Under the pieces are notes generated by a model. The model worked only from the letters and a program-made list of their open reading frames with translations. It was not told the DNA's origin and did no database searches. Both the position numbers and the translations under genes were made by a program. Positions 1 through 6,021 of a stretch of 8,182 nucleotides of DNA are shown piece after piece. Location of the stretch: assembly GCA_903932565.1 (NCBI GenBank), contig CAIZGQ010000150.1:1-8182 (forward strand). The letters are read 5' to 3'. Positions within the stretch are counted from its first letter, which is position 1, and each line of letters opens with the position of its first letter. This stretch comes from an uncultured Hyphomicrobiales bacterium. GTDB taxonomy: Bacteria; Pseudomonadota; Alphaproteobacteria; Rhizobiales; Beijerinckiaceae.

Positions 1-1644
1 CAGTTCAGCCCACACGTCAGGCCCAAGGTTGGCGTTCTGAAGCAGCGGCATGAGCTGCGTAATCATCTGAAACACGATGGACTTTTGATTAGGTCCAGCT
101 GGCGTGTCGTCCACGATCACATTGAACTTGTCGGACTGCGCATCAAACGCCTGCCCGATCTGCTGATACATGGGCGAGCCATCATCATTGATGATGCGCA
201 CCAGCGTGTCAGGCGGCAGAAACTTGCGCATGAAGTCCAGCAAGATGCGACCTTGAATCTTCCTGTACCGCCGAGCCGCGTCGAAAAACGCCGACAGGAT
301 GCTGTAAGCCTGCTTCTTGCGTTGCGCTTCCAACACCCCAGGCTGATCGCGGCCCGCAAGGCCCAGCATTTCCTGATTGATGCCGGTCGTGTCACGGATG
401 GCTGTCACAGACACTTCCATCAGCCGATCCATGGACTGTGGATAGGATGGAGGCGTCTTCTCCTTCACCTTGGCCATGCCGCCCGGTGCCAGCTTGGTAA
501 ACGCCGCAGGGTCGGACCACGTAGCCTCCGCGTCGCGAATATCCTCGAACGCATCAACCTCGCCCATGAGCCCGCCCTTGGCGTTGACGTTGACCATGTG
601 CAGAATCTGGCTGAACAGCTTGTTCGAGAACCGTTGCGGGTCCAGCATCGGGCGCACCAGACCGTAGAACGTGCCTTTGTTGCGATCCCGCTTGCCCGTG
701 ATGGCCGTATAGGTAAAAGCCCCCACCTCAATGTCTTGAAGGTCAAGAATCTCACCATTGGCCACAAACGCGCGCCGATACCGCCGTTGGCGCTGCACGA
801 TGTAGTCCAGCGTTACGCCCTCGTTCTCAGCTAGTTCCTGAAGCTGTTCGAAGGTCTTCTGGTCAACCAGACGCTCTTCCTGAGTGTCGGGATGGCTGAT
901 GCGGTAGATCGGCGTGGTATCGAACCACTGCCACTCAGTGACCCACACCGTATCATCATCGCCTTCCTGTTCGGAACCATGCGTGTAACGAAGCTTGGGC
1001 TGCACGATGACAGGCTTACGTTTGCCACCCTCGGGAAAGCCCTCGCCGTCTTCACCAGGAAACAGCTCTTCAAACTCAATCGACGAGTAAGGCTTCTTGC
1101 GGCGGATGTAGCGCGCGTCCGCATAGTTGGTCTTGCGCGCAGACGGATCAAAGCGCACTTCAAGCGGGTCCACACGCTCAATGATGATCTGGCCAGCCAG
1201 CTCTTCATCGTAGGACATACGCGTCTCAATGACGCCCACGCCGCAGATGAGCGCATCACGGAACGCGTCGGACTCTTCATGCTCTGCGTCGCACTCGTCA
1301 CGCACCCAATCCGCAGCCGCCGACAGCAATTCATTCTGCGCAGACGCCCCGACCTGGCGAGGCTCGTAAGTCACCTTCTGGCGGTTTTCGATCTCAACAC
1401 CACATACAGCGTCAAGGTTCGGCGCAATCCGGTTAAACGTCACCGGAACCTTGCCAGCGTCTTCCATGGCCAGCTTGTCGTCGGTCGCCCATTGCTCACC
1501 GGCAACCATGTCGTAGCAATCGCGGGTTTCGTCTTCCCACAAACCATAATGACCGTCGACCAGACGTTCCCACGTGCCAAACGTCTCCAGCAACTCCGTG
1601 GATTCGTCATCGTCACCGTAGGTCTGGTCGTCATCAACTTGCAT
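1..1644 (-). CDS. P22-like portal protein, N-terminal 548 residues (C-terminus off the window)
   Basis: This is the dodecameric portal that sits at one capsid vertex and forms the DNA channel used by terminase for packaging and later by the tail. Translating the minus strand from ATG 1644 gives 548 codons without a stop to base 1. Phage P22 portal is about 725 residues, so roughly the last quarter is missing. Recognisable blocks are an acidic N-terminus (residues 2-20), VPVTFNRI (67-74), VRFDPSARKTNYADARYI (163-180), the FYGLVRPMLDPQRFSNKL block (326-343) and TTGINQEMLG (419-428), all in the order seen in P22-type portals. An in-frame TGA lies nine codons upstream of the ATG, so the start cannot lie far upstream. 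The ATG overlaps the stop of the preceding small gene by 11 bases, suggesting coupled translation; CGGAAAA about 10 bases upstream is a weak ribosome site. I am confident of the family; the C-terminal barrel cannot be assessed. Confidence 0.92.
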   Translation of the reverse strand, partial: MQVDDDQTYGDDDESTELLETFGTWERLVDGHYGLWEDETRDCYDMVAGEQWATDDKLAMEDAGKVPVTFNRIAPNLDAVCGVEIENRQKVTYEPRQVGASAQNELLSAAADWVRDECDAEHEESDAFRDALICGVGVIETRMSYDEELAGQIIIERVDPLEVRFDPSARKTNYADARYIRRKKPYSSIEFEELFPGEDGEGFPEGGKRKPVIVQPKLRYTHGSEQEGDDDTVWVTEWQWFDTTPIYRISHPDTQEERLVDQKTFEQLQELAENEGVTLDYIVQRQRRYRRAFVANGEILDLQDIEVGAFTYTAITGKRDRNKGTFYGLVRPMLDPQRFSNKLFSQILHMVNVNAKGGLMGEVDAFEDIRDAEATWSDPAAFTKLAPGGMAKVKEKTPPSYPQSMDRLMEVSVTAIRDTTGINQEMLGLAGRDQPGVLEAQRKKQAYSILSAFFDAARRYRKIQGRILLDFMRKFLPPDTLVRIINDDGSPMYQQIGQAFDAQSDKFNVIVDDTPAGPNQKSIVFQMITQLMPLLQNANLGPDVWAEL

Positions 1645-1876
1645 TGGCGCGTTTTCCGGTGTGCCAGTTCATCAGCCCAATGCGCAGACGGTCCGCGACC
1701 GCTTCCGAGCCCTCAACACCGACCTTCGTCTGAATGCTGTGAGTGGAACCGTTCGCGAACCGCGCAACGCATCGAAGCCTGTTACCAACGCCCTCGACCA
1801 CCTCAACCCGCCAGAGCACGTAAGGCTCGTCGCGTTCGAGGCAGTCGAGAACCATGATGCGAAATTCGTTGGTCAA
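1634..1876 (-). CDS. Small conserved-looking phage protein of unknown function, 80 aa
   Basis: I do not recognise this protein. It is about 80 residues, with a charged beta-like core (DEPYVLWRVEVVEG, then RLRCVARF) and a basic C-terminus ending HTGKRANAS. It fits neatly between its neighbours: it begins three bases after the stop of the 49-residue gene and its TGA overlaps the portal ATG by 11 bases, so it probably belongs to the same transcript and may feed ribosomes into the portal gene. The start is uncertain. TTG at 1876 keeps tight spacing with the upstream gene; ATG at 1855 would give 73 residues (MVLDCLERDEP...) but has no obvious Shine-Dalgarno. A structural or portal-associated role is possible from position alone; nothing in the sequence proves it. 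Confidence 0.72.
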   Translation of the reverse strand: MTNEFRIMVLDCLERDEPYVLWRVEVVEGVGNRLRCVARFANGSTHSIQTKVGVEGSEAVADRLRIGLMNWHTGKRANAS

Positions 1877-1879
1877 GGA

Positions 1880-2029
1880 TCAGCCGCCGTTGCCGCCCTT
1901 GGACGACTTGCCAGCGCCGGGGCCTTGCTTCTTGGCCTTGATGACGGTGGCAGCCACCGGACCCGGCGCCGCGCCGCCCTTCATCACGCCAGCCTTGTAC
2001 GACTTGATCTTCATTACGGTCTTAGCCAT
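1880..2029 (-). CDS. Short Lys/Gly/Ala-rich basic peptide, 49 aa
   Basis: This is a very small ORF beginning MAKTVMKIKSYKAGVMKGG and ending KSSKGGNGG. It has about eleven lysines, no aspartate or glutamate and no cysteine, so it is strongly basic, and its second half is low-complexity Gly/Ala/Lys. ATG 2029 follows the TGA of the upstream gene by three bases, and GGAG inside that gene's last codons sits about 10 bases before the ATG, a good Shine-Dalgarno. The next gene starts three bases after this stop. The tight fit and the ribosome site argue that it is translated. The composition would suit a nucleic-acid-binding or capsid-internal peptide, but that is inference; no family is recognised. 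Confidence 0.65.
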   Translation of the reverse strand: MAKTVMKIKSYKAGVMKGGAAPGPVAATVIKAKKQGPGAGKSSKGGNGG

Positions 2030-2032
2030 CGG

Positions 2033-2395
2033 TCAGTTCTCCATCATGTTTGAAAAGGTCGCCGCCAGCAGTCCCGGCGAGTAGACAACGGTTGAAATTG
2101 AGCGAACCTTCACAGTTGCGCCCTGCGTCATACGCACCAGAACCACGGCGTGACTCTCAATCACGTCGGGCATGATTTCCCATAGTCGCCCGGAGTAATC
2201 ACGGAACGACCCGGATTCGTTGTTCTCACGCGCGGCCGTGCCGATCTGGTCCAGAGCGGTGAGTTCATAGAAGGAAAGGCCCGCCCCCGCTGGAATGGCG
2301 ACATCAGCGGGGGCGGTAGTCATCTCAGCCGGGGGAGGGACAACCGGCGAGGACTCGGAGACCGCATCTACTTCAGTGGGGGGAAGATCGGACAC
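2033..2395 (-). CDS. Phage protein of unknown function with Pro/Ala-rich N-terminus, 120 aa
   Basis: The protein is not recognised. Residues 5-38 are a disordered-looking acidic stretch rich in Pro, Ala, Ser and Val (for example VVPPPAEMTTAP). From about residue 40 it looks folded: SFYELTALDQIG, then SGRLWEIMPDVI, and a beta-like section HAVVLVRMTQGATVKVRS leading to SPGLLAATFSNMMEN. The start is GTG at 2395, supported by TCGGAG eight bases upstream, a clear Shine-Dalgarno. It is the first gene after the only real intergenic gap, so its ribosome site, which lies inside an inverted repeat, may control the whole group 2395 to 1. Its position between terminase and portal suggests a late or virion-related role, but no motif confirms it. 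Confidence 0.75.
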   Translation of the reverse strand: MSDLPPTEVDAVSESSPVVPPPAEMTTAPADVAIPAGAGLSFYELTALDQIGTAARENNESGSFRDYSGRLWEIMPDVIESHAVVLVRMTQGATVKVRSISTVVYSPGLLAATFSNMMEN

Positions 2396-2468
2396 GGAAC
2401 ACTCCGAAGCAATAGAATGTCCCCACTATGGGTGGTGTTCGTGGAGTGTATAGGCCCTTAATGTGGGG
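2396..2468 (-). promoter_or_regulatory. 73-base gap with interleaved inverted repeats around the Shine-Dalgarno of the next gene
   Basis: This is the only gap over three bases between genes. Read on the minus strand it carries CCCCAC (2463-2468), ACACTCC (2443-2449), GTGGGG (2421-2426) and GGAGTGT (2399-2405). The first pairs with the third and the second with the fourth, so the two stems cross: they could form a pseudoknot or be mutually exclusive. A small CCCA-TAG-TGGG hairpin (2422-2432) also lies inside. The last element contains the GGAG ribosome site for GTG 2395, so folding could hide or expose it. There is no U-run after any stem, so it does not look like an intrinsic terminator, and I found no convincing -35/-10 promoter pair. 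Regulatory function is inferred. Confidence 0.4.
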
Positions 2469-2681
2469 TTATTTCGGCCACGCCCATCCGCTTGACTGCA
2501 ACAGCCTGCGCTCAGTGCGAATGTGGATAACCCTTTGTCTGGCAGACGCCCGGTCGTTGCAGATGGCCCAGCGCAGAACGTCCAGCCTTCGCAGCAGATG
2601 TATTCGGGGCGCGGTGTTCAGCATCTGGCGGATCGTGTATTTGTGTTCATGCCGTGCCAGCCAATTGCGTTCGTCAATCAT
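2469..2681 (-). CDS. Small basic phage protein downstream of terminase, 70 aa
   Basis: This is an Arg-rich 70-residue protein of unknown function (MIDERNWLARHEHKYTIRQM, then PRIHLLRRLDVLRWAI). The ATG at 2681 overlaps the terminase TGA as ATGA, and there is no strong Shine-Dalgarno of its own, so translation probably depends on ribosomes finishing terminase. Most of the length is predicted helical by eye, with Leu/Ile spacing in residues 14-41 and roughly a fifth of residues being Arg or Lys. It ends at TAA 2469-2471, just before the 73-base gap, so it may be the last gene of the upstream translational chain. It could be an accessory packaging or DNA-binding protein; that rests only on charge and position. 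Confidence 0.72.
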   Translation of the reverse strand: MIDERNWLARHEHKYTIRQMLNTAPRIHLLRRLDVLRWAICNDRASARQRVIHIRTERRLLQSSGWAWPK

Positions 2682-4093
2682 GCAGCCCAGCCACTGGTGG
2701 ACCGACCGCGCTTGTATCGGCTCACCTGGGATATGTCGCGCACAGTGCGAGGGGCGACGGGTTGGGCGAACGTAATGGCCAGCGCATCAGCCAAGTCAGG
2801 CGAGCGGCCCAAGCGTTCCTTGATCTGGTCCTTGGACTCGATCTGAATCTTGTCGCCCTTAAAGCTGTACGTCACCGTCGTCAGTTCAGATGCAAGCTCC
2901 GGGTCGTCAGGCAAGGCCCCGCCTTCCTTCACCCATTGCGCCATCTGCCACCAAATCTCCGCCCGCTTGTTCAGAAAGCCCGCGTTGAGGGGCGAGCCGC
3001 TGAACTCCACAGCCACAGCCTTGCGATTCATGGAACGCAGCGCATCAATCACACCCCAGCCATAGCCTCCGGTGGCGTCGATCTGGATGCTATCCGCTTC
3101 CCATTCGTCATATTCCAGAGCCACCCGGCCCGCGACCTGATGGCTGTCTTCATTGCGCAGCGTGACGAATGGCAGCGTGATCAGACCCTGACGGCGTGCA
3201 ATGACGGTCTTGTCATCGCCCTGGCGTGCCACGTCCACACCCACAATGCGCGCAGCATGTTCATAAGCCCCGGCAGCGTGTCGCCGCTTCATTGCCTCTT
3301 CAACCTCACCGATGCCGAGGAGGGCATTGAGAGAGCTTGGCGGGAATTGGCCGAACACGTTGACCAGAACCCATGGATTGTCGCGTCCGTATTTGTCGAT
3401 TTGTTCGCGTGCCCAGACCTCAGACACACGCTTGGACCGCTTAGGATTATCAGGGTCCGCGTTAATGCTGGTTACGTCCCACAACGCCCGTTCACGGGTC
3501 GCGGCGCGATACAGCGGCCCTTCAAGCATGGTCGGGTTTCCCGCCATCACGATGTGGCTTTCAATGCCCGATGCCAGACCAGCCTCAGCAGCCGCCATAA
3601 CCGCGTCAGGAATGCCCCCAACCTCATCCAGTACGAACAGCAGGTAATCAGCGTGAAGGCCCGCCAGAGTGTCCGCCTGACGGCCTGCGTCAGCAGCTTT
3701 GGGCCATGCCCTGGCACTCATCCAATGGGTTGACGGACTTTCCTTGCTTGTAATGCGCTCCTTGTTCCAATCAAACGCAGCCTTCAGGAATGGTGACTTG
3801 TTCTGCCAATAGGCCATTTCCGTCCAGAGGCCATCGCGCAGATTGTCAGACGTGATGGACGTTGCCGCTATCTTGCAGTCGAGGCGAGTGGCCAAATAGT
3901 TCCAGCACAGCCATGCCAATACAGCCGTCTTGCCAACGCCCTTGGACGCGAGAAGCGCCTGGCGCTTGGAATGGGGGAATTTGCCGAGAACGTCTTTCTG
4001 CCAATCGTCAGGCTCAACGCCGAATTGCTCGCGCACGAATCGGATCGGATCTTCCTTGTAGGTTTGCAGTTGCCGAGCTTCCGCAGAAATCAC
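2678..4093 (-). CDS. terL: Terminase large subunit (packaging ATPase-nuclease)
   Basis: This is the motor that cuts concatemeric phage DNA and pumps it through the portal into the capsid. At 471 residues it has the full two-domain plan. The N-terminal ATPase has DDWQ (29-32) as the adenine-binding Q motif, Walker A SKGVGKT (50-56), Walker B LLFVLDE (151-157) with catalytic Glu157, and coupling motif AGNPT (184-188). The C-terminal RNase H-like nuclease has GVDVARQGDDKT (285-296) with Asp287, IQIDATGG (337-343) with Asp339, and SPDLADAL (431-438) with Asp433/Asp436 as the probable metal ligands. The start is GTG 4093, overlapping the preceding stop as GTGA, with GAGAAG a few bases upstream. 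All key residues are present, so it should be active. Together with the P22-like portal it points to headful-type packaging, though the packaging strategy cannot be proven from this sequence. Confidence 0.95.
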   Translation of the reverse strand: MISAEARQLQTYKEDPIRFVREQFGVEPDDWQKDVLGKFPHSKRQALLASKGVGKTAVLAWLCWNYLATRLDCKIAATSITSDNLRDGLWTEMAYWQNKSPFLKAAFDWNKERITSKESPSTHWMSARAWPKAADAGRQADTLAGLHADYLLFVLDEVGGIPDAVMAAAEAGLASGIESHIVMAGNPTMLEGPLYRAATRERALWDVTSINADPDNPKRSKRVSEVWAREQIDKYGRDNPWVLVNVFGQFPPSSLNALLGIGEVEEAMKRRHAAGAYEHAARIVGVDVARQGDDKTVIARRQGLITLPFVTLRNEDSHQVAGRVALEYDEWEADSIQIDATGGYGWGVIDALRSMNRKAVAVEFSGSPLNAGFLNKRAEIWWQMAQWVKEGGALPDDPELASELTTVTYSFKGDKIQIESKDQIKERLGRSPDLADALAITFAQPVAPRTVRDISQVSRYKRGRSTSGWAA

Positions 4094-4392
4094 TTGGACT
4101 TCTCAGCATCAAGCACATGGCGCTGACGTAGCGCCTCGCGGAATGTCATCTCCCCGGTGAATTGCGCCTTAACCTCTGTCGGCAGCAGCTTGACCCACAT
4201 GGCGTAGAAGTCGCGTGGATTCTCATCGGCAAACGTCAGCAGGGCGTCGACACCTCCACGGCGTTCAAACGCCTCTTGCAGCGCCTTCTTGACCTCAGTG
4301 GTGGACTTGTTTGCGGCACCAGGCGGGCGACCCTTACCCCGGTTCCCGACGTTTGCCTCAAGCCTATCTTCGCCTATTTTAGGATCGGTCAT
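4090..4392 (-). CDS. Probable small-terminase-like DNA-binding protein, 100 aa
   Basis: The gene lies directly upstream of the large terminase and overlaps it by GTGA, the classic small-subunit position. Residues 17-30 (NRGKGRPPGAANKS) form a basic, AT-hook-like GRPPG arm, followed by a helical region (TTEVKKALQEAFERRGGVDA) and the DFYAMWVKLLPTEV segment (61-74). Phage proteins with this basic arm, helix and KLLPTEV plan commonly precede terminase genes, which I recall as family knowledge rather than a search result. The likely role is recognising the packaging site and regulating the large subunit. At 100 residues it is shorter than P22 gp3 (about 160), so it could instead be an accessory DNA-binding protein with the true small subunit elsewhere. 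ATG 4392 overlaps the upstream stop as ATGA, with AAGGT 10 bases before it. Confidence 0.7.
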   Translation of the reverse strand: MTDPKIGEDRLEANVGNRGKGRPPGAANKSTTEVKKALQEAFERRGGVDALLTFADENPRDFYAMWVKLLPTEVKAQFTGEMTFREALRQRHVLDAEKSK

Positions 4393-4703
4393 GCCATCAC
4401 AACCTTGACCAGACCCAGCCGGATCGCTTCCGCCTTCAATGCTGCTACGAACGCCTCATCAGCCTTGCGCCATGCCTCAGACCGTTGCGGATGCTGATCA
4501 ATGCCGGTAATGGGCTCGTCCTGCATCTTCTGCCAGCCGGTCTTGTCCTTGCGTCCATTGAGGAGTGCGGAGCGTTTGGTCAGACATGCAGTGTATGGAC
4601 GGCCCCGCGTTTCTGCATAGGCCCTTATTTCGATGTGATTGCCACAGTTGAGAAGTTCTATCTCTTCTGTGATTGACCAGCGGGTGAAGGCGTTCGCGTT
4701 CAT
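4389..4703 (-). CDS. Possible Myb/SANT-like HTH phage protein, 104 aa
   Basis: The N-terminus (residues 9-49) has the spacing of a Myb/SANT-like helix-turn-helix: a conserved Trp in RWSITEEIELL, a middle helix HIEIRAYAE, then GRPYTACLTKRSALL as a putative recognition helix. The remainder is polar, with a final helix (AWRKADEAFVAALKAEAIRLGL). It is probably a small DNA-binding protein, but no exact family is recognised. A longer reading from GTG 4715 exists; I prefer ATG 4703 because it overlaps the upstream stop as ATGA and GGGAGG lies four bases before it. The stop overlaps the small-terminase-like gene as ATGA, so it is placed like a partner or regulator of packaging. The HTH call is by eye and could be wrong. 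Confidence 0.75.
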   Translation of the reverse strand: MNANAFTRWSITEEIELLNCGNHIEIRAYAETRGRPYTACLTKRSALLNGRKDKTGWQKMQDEPITGIDQHPQRSEAWRKADEAFVAALKAEAIRLGLVKVVMA

Positions 4704-4957
4704 AAAACCTCCCACAGTTGCTCGATGTCGTCGGTATCACTGTTGCGGTTAGTCTCACCCTGGCCGCGTGGTCTTACCTTGTTGCGGTAGATGGTGCGTT
4801 GCGGCAGTCCCATCATGTGCCGCCATATCTGGCGCTGGAACTCATAGGCAGCTTGCGGGGTGTGAAACCACGTCAGGGGATAGCCTCCACAATCACACTC
4901 TCCCGGCTCCATGGCTGGGTCGTTGTTGGTTGCACAGTCTGAGTAGTGTTCAGTCAT
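4700..4957 (-). CDS. Cys-containing small phage protein, 85 aa
   Basis: Residues 1-30 hold the recognisable part: Cys8 in SDCATNNDPA, then ECDCGGYPLTW with Cys21 and Cys23. Small phage proteins with this C-A-x-N-N-x-P-A ... C-x-C-G-G arrangement recur in phage genomes, from memory, always without known function. The three cysteines with His4 or His32 could bind one metal ion, but the spacing is not that of a standard zinc ribbon. The C-terminal half is helical and basic (AAYEFQRQIWRHMMGLP), ending in an acidic tail DDIEQLWEVL. ATG 4957 overlaps the upstream TGA as ATGA, with AAGGTG five bases before it, and its own stop overlaps the next ATG in the same way. Confidence 0.78.
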   Translation of the reverse strand: MTEHYSDCATNNDPAMEPGECDCGGYPLTWFHTPQAAYEFQRQIWRHMMGLPQRTIYRNKVRPRGQGETNRNSDTDDIEQLWEVL

Positions 4958-5181
4958 GACGCACCTTTCAGGTTGCCACCCGCAATAACACTAAGGCTTT
5001 TCACTTTGCGCGGAGCCATCAAATGCATCTTGCGTTCTGTTTCGTCCGATCCTTCTCGGATGTACAATTCAAAAAACACACACAAAGCCATAAGTCTTGC
5101 GCCGTTTGTGCTATTCAGTTCCGGCCCAAGGGCATTAGCGGCCAGCTCGCAGGCTTTTGCACGAATTTCCACGTCAGTCAT
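4954..5181 (-). CDS. Small phage protein of unknown function, 75 aa
   Basis: The protein is unrecognised. It is mostly helical by eye: DVEIRAKACELAANALGP, then GARLMALCVFFELYIREG, with a basic C-terminus (APRKVKSLSVIAGGNLKG). The LMALCVFFELY segment (30-40) is hydrophobic but too short and too charged at its edges to be a confident membrane span; it could be a dimer interface. The start is taken as ATG 5181 rather than GTG 5190, because the ATG overlaps the upstream stop as ATGA and CAGGAG lies eight bases before it. It sits between two Cys-containing small proteins in the accessory cassette and must be co-translated with them. Confidence 0.75.
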   Translation of the reverse strand: MTDVEIRAKACELAANALGPELNSTNGARLMALCVFFELYIREGSDETERKMHLMAPRKVKSLSVIAGGNLKGAS

Positions 5182-5402
5182 GTATCGCACTCCTGACCAA
5201 ACCCAATCAACGACGCGCGGGCTTCTAAGTGGCGACGACGACTTGCGAAATATCGTTCATAGCGATCTGGCATTGGTTGCTGTTTGGCGACTGACCAATG
5301 CTCACCACATTTGCAAGGCAAATAACGAGCGGTGACTTCTTCACCACATTTACAAACCCACGGAATTGCCCGAGGCGGGCCAAGCCTTGCAAACCCGATC
5401 AC
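5178..5402 (-). CDS. Zinc-ribbon-like small protein (C-x-C ... C-x-C-x2-H), 74 aa
   Basis: The core is WVCKCGEEVTARYLPCKCG followed by EHW: Cys17, Cys19, Cys30, Cys32 and His35 in the numbering used here. Two CxC knuckles 11 residues apart are likely to hold one zinc ion. The rest is basic (YERYFASRRRHLEARAS), so nucleic-acid or protein binding is plausible; no named family is recognised. A longer reading from ATG 5420 would overlap the upstream gene by 22 bases. I prefer GTG 5402: it gives the same GTGA four-base overlap seen throughout the cluster and has a perfect GGAGG eight bases upstream. The stop overlaps the next ATG as ATGA. Confidence 0.78.
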   Translation of the reverse strand: MIGFARLGPPRAIPWVCKCGEEVTARYLPCKCGEHWSVAKQQPMPDRYERYFASRRRHLEARASLIGFGQECDT

Positions 5403-5620
5403 AGCCCCGCCCTCCGACATAGATCAATCACATCCCCAGCCCTTGCGCTGATGCTGGCACGTGGCTTTTCAAGTTGAGCGCGCTCCTTCAGCAGACGCAG
5501 GTTTGGCGTCTCGAAGCCTGCGGTCAGGGCAACGGGATATGCCTCCCCACACTTGGCGCAGTCATAGCCAATACGGACCAAGGCTGTTGTACCGTCTGAA
5601 CAGGTGTGGCCCCATCTCAC
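5399..5620 (-). CDS. Small Cys-knuckle protein, 73 aa
   Basis: The N-terminus reads MRWGHTCSDGTTALVRIGYD followed by CAKCGEAYPV, with His5, Cys7, Cys21 and Cys24. This is a plausible four-ligand zinc knuckle in which a CxxCG turn forms the second half. Residues 35-55 are a basic helix (TPNLRLLKERAQLEKPRAS) and a fourth cysteine (Cys68) sits near the end. The function is unknown; small zinc proteins in phages often bind DNA, RNA or host enzymes. The GTG at 5620 overlaps the upstream stop as GTGA. It neighbours another Cys-rich gene, so the pair may be diverged copies or may work together, but overall similarity beyond the Cys motifs is low. Confidence 0.77.
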   Translation of the reverse strand: MRWGHTCSDGTTALVRIGYDCAKCGEAYPVALTAGFETPNLRLLKERAQLEKPRASISARAGDVIDLCRRAGL

Positions 5621-6021
5621 AGCTTTCTAGCCCCTCTGTTAGTGCCCTGCTTGAACCCGATATGCTGAATGCCTTCACCGCCTGCCGCGTATCTCGGAGG
5701 ACATTGCGTCACCTCTTTCGTGGCGAGGAATGTTGCAATGGCGGCGGCTTCGATTTCTGGCGGGACAGGCGCAAGACGGCATCCTGAACGCATGCCCCAA
5801 GCGTGTTTGATTTCGTCAGACGGAGGCGGCGGCTTGATCCCGTAGTTTCTGGCATCTGTCCGATATGCAACACCAAGACGCTGGGCCTTGACGCGAAGAG
5901 CATTGGCCGTCACTCCGAATTGCGCGGCTAGCAGAGTTGCGCCCTCGGATGGATAGCGTTCAAGAATTTGTTCTGTTTCGTATTTCGTCCAGCAATGTTG
6001 CGACGTGCCAAACTTGCTCAT
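5617..6021 (-). CDS. Myb/SANT-like helix-turn-helix protein, 134 aa
   Basis: Residues 11-52 (WTKYETEQILERYPSEGATL then LAAQFGVTANALRVKAQRLG) follow the pattern W-T-x2-E-x2-I-L-x3-Y-P-x2-G, then A-x2-F-G-V-T-x2-A-L-R-x-K-A-x-R-L-G. This is a compact DNA-binding HTH common in phage and alphaproteobacterial regulators. Residues 60-75 are a Pro-rich linker with PPPPSDE. The C-terminal section (PPEIEAAAIATFLATKEVTQ then CPPRYAAGG) forms a second conserved-looking unit ending in VTQCPPRY. It may regulate phage transcription or bind phage DNA; the target is unknown. ATG 6021 overlaps the stop of the 38-residue membrane peptide as ATGA, with GGGG just upstream, and its own stop overlaps the next GTG. 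Confidence 0.82.
   Translation of the reverse strand: MSKFGTSQHCWTKYETEQILERYPSEGATLLAAQFGVTANALRVKAQRLGVAYRTDARNYGIKPPPPSDEIKHAWGMRSGCRLAPVPPEIEAAAIATFLATKEVTQCPPRYAAGGEGIQHIGFKQGTNRGARKL

Noticed and set aside
117..1334. Minus-strand frames at 117-395, 465-767 and 831-1334, which might suggest a broken gene.
   Set aside because: They are in a different frame from the portal, which is open without interruption from 1644 to base 1. There is no frameshift or pseudogene.
85..1857. Long plus-strand open frames of 249 and 321 codons (85-834 and 892-1857).
   Set aside because: They lie antisense to the portal gene, which has convincing P22-portal motifs. Their products are Arg/His/Leu-rich with no recognisable domain, as expected from the reverse of GC-rich coding DNA.
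2421..2432. CCCA-TAG-TGGG hairpin as an intrinsic terminator.
   Set aside because: The stem is only four pairs and no U-run follows in either direction.
2440..2480. Possible promoter with TATACA as -10 on the minus strand.
   Set aside because: The sequence 17 bases upstream (GAAATA-like) does not resemble a -35 box, so the match is not better than chance.
2654..3733. Plus-strand open frame of 359 codons.
   Set aside because: It is antisense to the large terminase, whose Walker and nuclease motifs are all intact; the plus-strand product has no coherent fold signature.
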